Positions 15,075 to 19,481 of a stretch of 19,481 bases of DNA are shown here, piece after piece. The position numbers and the translations under genes are program-made. The stretch's first letter is position 1. The number at the start of each line of letters is the position of its first letter. The stretch is from Lachnospiraceae bacterium (GTDB taxonomy: Bacteria > Bacillota_A > Clostridia > Lachnospirales > Lachnospiraceae), in assembly GCA_017553965.1 (NCBI GenBank), contig JAFZJK010000064.1:1-19481 (forward strand), in the 5' to 3' direction. Below the pieces are notes generated by a model, which made no database searches, was not told the DNA's origin, and was given only the letters and a program-made list of their open reading frames with translations.

Positions 15075-16004
15075 ATGCCTACATATAAGTATACTATAGT
15101 AACAGATTCTGCAACGGACATGCCCAAATGGGTAATAGACAAGTATAACCTGAGAGTTATTCCCACTCCCGTGGTTATCGAAGGAAAGGATTACTTTGAC
15201 GGAGAGACCGTATTCCCTAATGAGTTTTATGATATCCTTCGTTCCGGCAAGAATGTTACTACATATCATATCAATGAATATATGTTTTATCAGAATTTTG
15301 AGCCGTACGCAAAAGCAGGAGAGGAAGTACTTTACTTCTGTTTCTCTACCGGTATAGCAGGTACGTTTAATGCGGCGAACCTTGCAAAGACAGAACTGCT
15401 TGAAAAGTATCCTGATTTCAAAATTGATATCATGGATTCAAAGTGTGCAGCTATAGGATTTGGAATGTGCGTATTCTTTGCTCTGTATATGCAGGAAAGA
15501 GGAGCTTCAAAAGAGGAAGTTATGGAGGCGGCACGTTTCCACTTTGATCATATGGAACATATCTTCATGGTTGATACTCTTGAATACCTGTATAAGGGCG
15601 GCAGGATCAGCAGGACTTCGGCTATAGCCGGCGGTCTCCTTGACATCAAGCCCATAATAGAGGTTACAGATGAAGGAAAGCTTGAAGTATTCCAGAAGGT
15701 ACGCGGCAGGAAAAAGGCCGTTGCCAAGATGATAGAAGTTATCGGCGAGAGAGGCTATCAGCTTGACCGCCAGATAATCGGTTCCGTTCATGCCGACTGT
15801 TCGGAAGACGATGACGCATTTATCGCAGCTTTAAAAGAAAAATACGGTATCAAGAAATGCATCAAGGGTATCCTTGGCTGTGCTATCGGTGCTCACACCG
15901 GCCCCGGAATGATGGGTGCTGTATGTCTTGATGCACCTTCACCCGCACAGAAATACATTGATGAGTTATTAGACAATGACGATCCGTCATTTAAGTTCAA
16001 CTAA
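15075..16004 (+). CDS. DegV-family fatty-acid-binding protein
   Basis: A 309-residue DegV/FakB-type protein. Family members bind a fatty acid in a deep pocket, and FakB proteins present it to the kinase FakA for phosphorylation. Conserved pieces are TIVTDSATDMP at the N terminus, the phosphate/carboxylate-binding loop STGIAGTFNAA (about 92-102), VDTLEYLYKGGRISR (about 171-185), and the C-terminal IGAHTGPGMMG. The length is slightly above the usual 280-290. The ATG at 15075 has only AAGAA directly before it; a better AAAGGA lies 29 nt upstream, separated by a hairpin that would bring it closer. No FakA/DhaK-like kinase is in the window. It is followed by ftsH 11 bp downstream, probably in one operon. 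Confidence 0.9.
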   Translation: MPTYKYTIVTDSATDMPKWVIDKYNLRVIPTPVVIEGKDYFDGETVFPNEFYDILRSGKNVTTYHINEYMFYQNFEPYAKAGEEVLYFCFSTGIAGTFNAANLAKTELLEKYPDFKIDIMDSKCAAIGFGMCVFFALYMQERGASKEEVMEAARFHFDHMEHIFMVDTLEYLYKGGRISRTSAIAGGLLDIKPIIEVTDEGKLEVFQKVRGRKKAVAKMIEVIGERGYQLDRQIIGSVHADCSEDDDAFIAALKEKYGIKKCIKGILGCAIGAHTGPGMMGAVCLDAPSPAQKYIDELLDNDDPSFKFN

Positions 16005-16015
16005 GAGGATAATAT

Positions 16016-17959
16016 ATGGATGAAAACAGAAACGGTGATAATAACAATAAGTCACCGCAGAACAGAAGGGTGTTACTTGCCTGTCTGGTCGTAACCGGAA
16101 TTATGGTACTGTTCTTCAGTTATTTCACAAAGAGCATGTCCAAGGATTCCGTGCAGGAGATCAAATATAACGAGTTCCTGTCCATGCTTGCGAATGATAA
16201 GATCGGTGAAGTGCTTATCAAGAGCGACAGGATCGTTGTAAAACCCAAGACCACCTCATCAGCTTACGGGCGTGAGGTGATATATTACACCGGTATCATG
16301 GATGATCCGGAGCTTGTCAACAGGCTTAATGAGAAAGGCGTAACCTTCTCGGAAGAAGTAGTTGATTCAAGTACAACGATCATAGATATTTTCCTGGCAT
16401 ACATACTCCCGTTCATAATCATTTACGGCCTTATGTTCTTCCTGTTCAGGGGACTTAGCAAAGGCGGCGGGATCATGGGCGTTGGAAAGAGTAACGCTAA
16501 AATCTACAATATTGAAAAAGAGACAGGTATTACCTTTAAGGATGTTGCGGGTGAGGACGAAGCAAAGGAGTCCATCAGCGAGCTAGTTGATTTCCTGCAT
16601 AACCCCGGTAAATACCAGAAGATAGGAGCAAAGCTTCCAAAAGGAGCGCTTTTAGTTGGCCCTCCCGGAACCGGTAAGACTTTGCTGGCTAAGGCAGTAG
16701 CAGGTGAGGCACATGTACCGTTCTTTTCCATCACAGGTTCGGATTTTGTGGAGATGTTCGTAGGTGTAGGTGCTTCAAGAGTAAGAGACTTATTTAAGCA
16801 GGCCCAGTCACAGGCTCCCTGTATTGTATTTATCGATGAGATCGATGCCATAGGAAAGAGCAGGGATGCTCAGTACGGCGGCGGTAACGATGAGCGTGAG
16901 CAGACACTGAACCAGTTGCTTTCCGAGATGGACGGTTTCGATACCTCCAAGGGTGTAGTTATCATCGCAGCTACCAACAGACCCGAAGTACTTGATAAGG
17001 CATTGCTCCGTCCCGGACGTTTTGACAGACGAATAATCGTTGATAAGCCCGACCTTAAGGGACGTGTGGAAATACTTAAGGTTCATGCCAAAAATGTACT
17101 TTTAGACGATTCGGTCAACCTCGAGGAGATCGGTCTTGCCACATCCGGAGCAGTAGGTTCAGATCTGGCAAATATCATAAACGAAGCTGCCATCATGGCA
17201 GTAAAGAAAAACAGGACGCTGGTTACACAGGACGACCTTATGGAATCCGTCGAAGTGGTAATAGCCGGTAAAGAAAAGAAAGACAGGATCCTTTCCGAAA
17301 AGGAAAAGAAGATAGTAGCATATCATGAGACAGGTCATGCACTTATCACAGCATTGGAGAAGAATGCAGAGCCTGTACAGAAGATAACTATAGTACCCAG
17401 GACCATGGGTTCTCTCGGTTACGTTATGCAGGTGCCTGAGGAAGAAAAGTACCTGATGAGCGAAGAAGAGCTCAAGGCCAGACTCGTTACACTGTTTGGC
17501 GGACGTGCTGCCGAAGAGTTGGTATTCGGCTCCATTACAACAGGTGCGTCAAACGATATCGAAAAGGCTACTGATATCGCCAGAGCTATGATCACACAGT
17601 ACGGTATGTCCAAGAAGTTCGGACTTATCGGTCTGGAAAAGCAGGGCAATCAGTATCTTGACGGACGTTCGGTACTTAACTGCGGCGATCAGACTGCGGC
17701 AGAGATAGACCATGAAGTTATGGAACTCTTAAAGGAGTGCTACGACAAGGCTAAAGAGCTTCTGTCCGGTAACCGTGATATCATGGACAGGATCGCAGAG
17801 TACTTAAGCGAGAAAGAGACCATCACCGGCAAACAGTTCATGGAAATCTACAACGAAGTACTTGAGGCACGTAACGGTGGAGAAACCAAAACCGCCGACG
17901 AAAATACTAATGCCGAAGAAGATGTTCCCGAGACAGTAGAAAACGCTGAGCAGGACTGA
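16016..17959 (+). CDS. ftsH: ATP-dependent zinc metalloprotease FtsH
   Basis: A 647-residue membrane AAA+ protease that extracts and degrades membrane proteins and some cytosolic regulators. Domains in order: first transmembrane segment (about 19-37), extracytoplasmic FtsH_ext domain (about 40-115), second transmembrane segment (about 121-145), AAA module with Walker A GPPGTGKT (215-222), Walker [33 protein letters not shown], and peptidase domain with HETGH (H437, E438, H441) and third zinc ligand D514 in SNDIEKATD. The C-terminal 30 residues are acidic and probably disordered. AGAGGA (16004-16009), overlapping the degV stop, lies 6 nt before ATG, implying coupled expression. The length fits the family. 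The usual neighbours tilS and hpt are absent here. Confidence 0.97.
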   Translation: MDENRNGDNNNKSPQNRRVLLACLVVTGIMVLFFSYFTKSMSKDSVQEIKYNEFLSMLANDKIGEVLIKSDRIVVKPKTTSSAYGREVIYYTGIMDDPELVNRLNEKGVTFSEEVVDSSTTIIDIFLAYILPFIIIYGLMFFLFRGLSKGGGIMGVGKSNAKIYNIEKETGITFKDVAGEDEAKESISELVDFLHNPGKYQKIGAKLPKGALLVGPPGTGKTLLAKAVAGEAHVPFFSITGSDFVEMFVGVGASRVRDLFKQAQSQAPCIVFIDEIDAIGKSRDAQYGGGNDEREQTLNQLLSEMDGFDTSKGVVIIAATNRPEVLDKALLRPGRFDRRIIVDKPDLKGRVEILKVHAKNVLLDDSVNLEEIGLATSGAVGSDLANIINEAAIMAVKKNRTLVTQDDLMESVEVVIAGKEKKDRILSEKEKKIVAYHETGHALITALEKNAEPVQKITIVPRTMGSLGYVMQVPEEEKYLMSEEELKARLVTLFGGRAAEELVFGSITTGASNDIEKATDIARAMITQYGMSKKFGLIGLEKQGNQYLDGRSVLNCGDQTAAEIDHEVMELLKECYDKAKELLSGNRDIMDRIAEYLSEKETITGKQFMEIYNEVLEARNGGETKTADENTNAEEDVPETVENAEQD

Positions 17960-18015
17960 TGAATATCGGGTGTTTATTACACCGCTATGTTTAAACAAAA
18001 ACTTCAGGTAAAAAG

Positions 18016-18246
18016 ATGAGAGTAGAAGAGTTTAAGATGGAACGGCAGGATCTTCTTAAAGCGGGAGACCCTGTCGAGATCGTCGAAAAAAATACAGTTG
18101 CATTTTATTATTACACAATTGTCCCGGCACTTGCCATGTCGGGCAATTTCTCTTTTGGAAACAGAATTAAGTCCACGCAGGGTATCGTAAAGGGGATACG
18201 CCGTAATGAGAAGGGATACTTTGTGGATGTCGAATTTGATGAGTGA
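18016..18246 (+). CDS. Small hypothetical protein (76 residues) between ftsH and uvrC
   Basis: I do not recognise this family. The 76-residue product is soluble and mixed-charge, with a hydrophobic patch AFYYYTIVPALAM (about 29-41) and a C-terminal beta-like stretch QGIVKGIRRNEKGYFVDVEFDE typical of small SH3- or KOW-like folds. ATG 18016 has a weak AGG 7 nt upstream (18006-18008); an in-frame ATG at 18037 is an alternative. It starts 56 bp after ftsH, with only a weak hairpin lacking a T run between, and uvrC follows 48 bp after its stop. Its placement in this co-directional run and its protein-like composition support a real gene. No function is proposed. Confidence 0.68.
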   Translation: MRVEEFKMERQDLLKAGDPVEIVEKNTVAFYYYTIVPALAMSGNFSFGNRIKSTQGIVKGIRRNEKGYFVDVEFDE

Positions 18247-18294
18247 TAAGATTTCTGATTGGATAAGTCACATATACAGAGTATGGGGAAAAAT

Positions 18295-19481
18295 ATGTTT
18301 GATATAAAAGAAGATCTAAAGAAACTTCCCGACAGCCCCGGCGTGTACATTATGCACGATAAGGCGGATAACATAATATATGTCGGAAAAGCGATCAACT
18401 TAAAAAGACGTGTGTCCTCATATTTCCAGACGAGGCCGCGCAGCCCCAAAATAGAAAAGATGATCTCGCTGATAGACCATTTTGAATACATCATGGTTGA
18501 GAGCGAGATGGAAGCGTTTGTCTTAGAGTGTAATCTTATAAAGGAGAACCGTCCCAAGTATAATACTATGCTTATGGACGATAAGACTTATCCTTTTGTT
18601 AAGATTACACTTTTTGAAAAATATCCCAAAATACATCTTACCAGGCATCATGAAAAGGACGGTGCAAAGTACTACGGACCGTATACAAACGTGACAGCAC
18701 TGAAGGAAATATTAAAAATGTTCCGTAAGCTGTACGGATACAGGACCTGCAATAAAAAGTTGGACGGACAGTGTGTGGAAAGGCCGTGTCTGTATCATCA
18801 GGTGGGTGAATGCATGGGGCCTTGCTCCGGAAATGTAGCACCTGAAGAGTACAAAAAAGGTATAGATGAGATAGTAAGGTTTTTCGAGGGGGACAGTTCA
18901 TCCGTAAAAAAGAGTCTTAAGGCAAAGATGTTGGAATGCTCGGAGAACATGGAGTTTGAGAAGGCTGCCGGCTTCAGGGATATGCTGCAGAATGTTGAAG
19001 AACTTTCGCAGACGCAGAGAGTAACAGCAGGCTTTGAAATGAACCGCGATGTGATCGGTATAGCACTAAAGGATTATAAGGCTGTGGTACAGGTGTTCTT
19101 TGTGCGTTCAGGAAAGATGGTGGGCAGAGAGCATTATCTTTTAGAAGCCGAAAGTGATGATAAAAAGGAAGTACTTACCGAGTTTGTAAAGCAGTTTTAC
19201 GGCGGTACGGCTCTGATCCCTAAGGAGATACTTCTGTCTGAGGATCTGGAAGAGAAAGAGCTTGTAGCAGGATGGCTCTCGGAGAATGCCGGACGTAAGG
19301 TAATACTTACTACACCGCAAAAAGGTAAAAAGGAAAAGCTTGTAGAGCTTGCCGTAAGCAATGCGGAAAACCTGCTGGCTAAAGATGCCGAAAAACTACT
19401 TAGGGAAGCCGAAAGAACCACGGGTGCCATAGAAGAACTGGGTGAACTGCTCGGTATCGAGGCACCTGTCAGAATAGAATC
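18295..19481 (+). CDS. uvrC: UvrABC system protein C, N-terminal 395 residues, 3' end outside window
   Basis: The nucleotide excision repair nuclease subunit that makes both incisions around a lesion after UvrA/UvrB recognition. The N-terminal GIY-YIG nuclease domain (about 11-95) reads SPGVYIMHD and IIYVGKAINLKRRVSSYF, with Y29, catalytic R39 and metal-binding E78 in FVLECNLIKE. A Cys-rich stretch RPCLYHQVGECMGPC follows (about 163-177), then a UVR motif (about 204-232, MEFEKAAGFRDMLQNVEEL) for UvrB contact, and the beginning of the UvrC endonuclease region. The frame stays open to the last base, so the RNase H-like and HhH domains lie outside. ATG 18295 is preferred because GGGGA (18285-18289) is well placed; an in-frame ATG at 18283 has no good ribosome binding site. 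Confidence 0.96.
   Translation, partial: MFDIKEDLKKLPDSPGVYIMHDKADNIIYVGKAINLKRRVSSYFQTRPRSPKIEKMISLIDHFEYIMVESEMEAFVLECNLIKENRPKYNTMLMDDKTYPFVKITLFEKYPKIHLTRHHEKDGAKYYGPYTNVTALKEILKMFRKLYGYRTCNKKLDGQCVERPCLYHQVGECMGPCSGNVAPEEYKKGIDEIVRFFEGDSSSVKKSLKAKMLECSENMEFEKAAGFRDMLQNVEELSQTQRVTAGFEMNRDVIGIALKDYKAVVQVFFVRSGKMVGREHYLLEAESDDKKEVLTEFVKQFYGGTALIPKEILLSEDLEEKELVAGWLSENAGRKVILTTPQKGKKEKLVELAVSNAENLLAKDAEKLLREAERTTGAIEELGELLGIEAPVRIE

Noticed and set aside
17967..17984. Hairpin after ftsH as a terminator
   Set aside because: The stem is only about 5 bp (GGTGT/ACACC) and no T run follows.

Overview
The window looks like chromosome of an anaerobic Firmicute, most probably family Lachnospiraceae (Butyrivibrio/Roseburia-like relatives). 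The signs are moderate-to-low GC, strong AAGGAG-type ribosome binding sites, SigA-type promoters, a clostridial-type topoisomerase IV A subunit, an M18 aminopeptidase, DegV, and a GGDEF protein. No transposase, phage gene, tRNA, rRNA or CRISPR array is visible. The species cannot be fixed from sequence alone.

Layout. (1) 1-1260 is the 3' part of a ParC/GyrA gene. A good promoter (1285-1313), a stand-alone CheY-like receiver (1379-1741) and an intrinsic terminator follow. (2) 1809-4302 holds an M18 aminopeptidase and, one base later, a YesM/LytS-type histidine kinase. Convergent to it, at 4671-6236 on the minus strand, lies a YesN-type response regulator with an AraC output domain. The 370-bp gap between kinase and regulator is filled by an imperfect inverted repeat with arms of about 98 bp, centred on a bidirectional terminator. 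(3) Divergent promoters at 6292-6319 (minus) and 6346-6374 (plus) separate the regulator from a probable three-gene operon: a DHH/DHHA1 phosphoesterase with an unusual C-terminal extension, a 1140-residue TIR-transmembrane-coiled-coil-beta-propeller protein, and a YfbR-type 5'-deoxynucleotidase. (4) A PfkB-family kinase with a divergent catalytic loop has its own promoter and terminator. (5) A membrane GGDEF protein has a degenerate signature (DGGKF) and an uncertain start. (6) A probable 6S RNA gene, with a consensus promoter, is followed by two intrinsic terminators. (7) DegV-FtsH, a 76-residue unknown protein and the 5' part of uvrC (cut by the window edge) form a co-directional run.

How the genes may work together. 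Most genes are housekeeping or signalling. The region most worth following is 6425-12061. There a predicted membrane TIR protein, which keeps the Glu typical of NAD-cleaving TIRs, is co-transcribed with two enzymes whose families act on nucleotides or nucleotide-derived signals. The gene order and motifs are read from the sequence. The idea that they form a nucleotide-signalling or defence module is inference.
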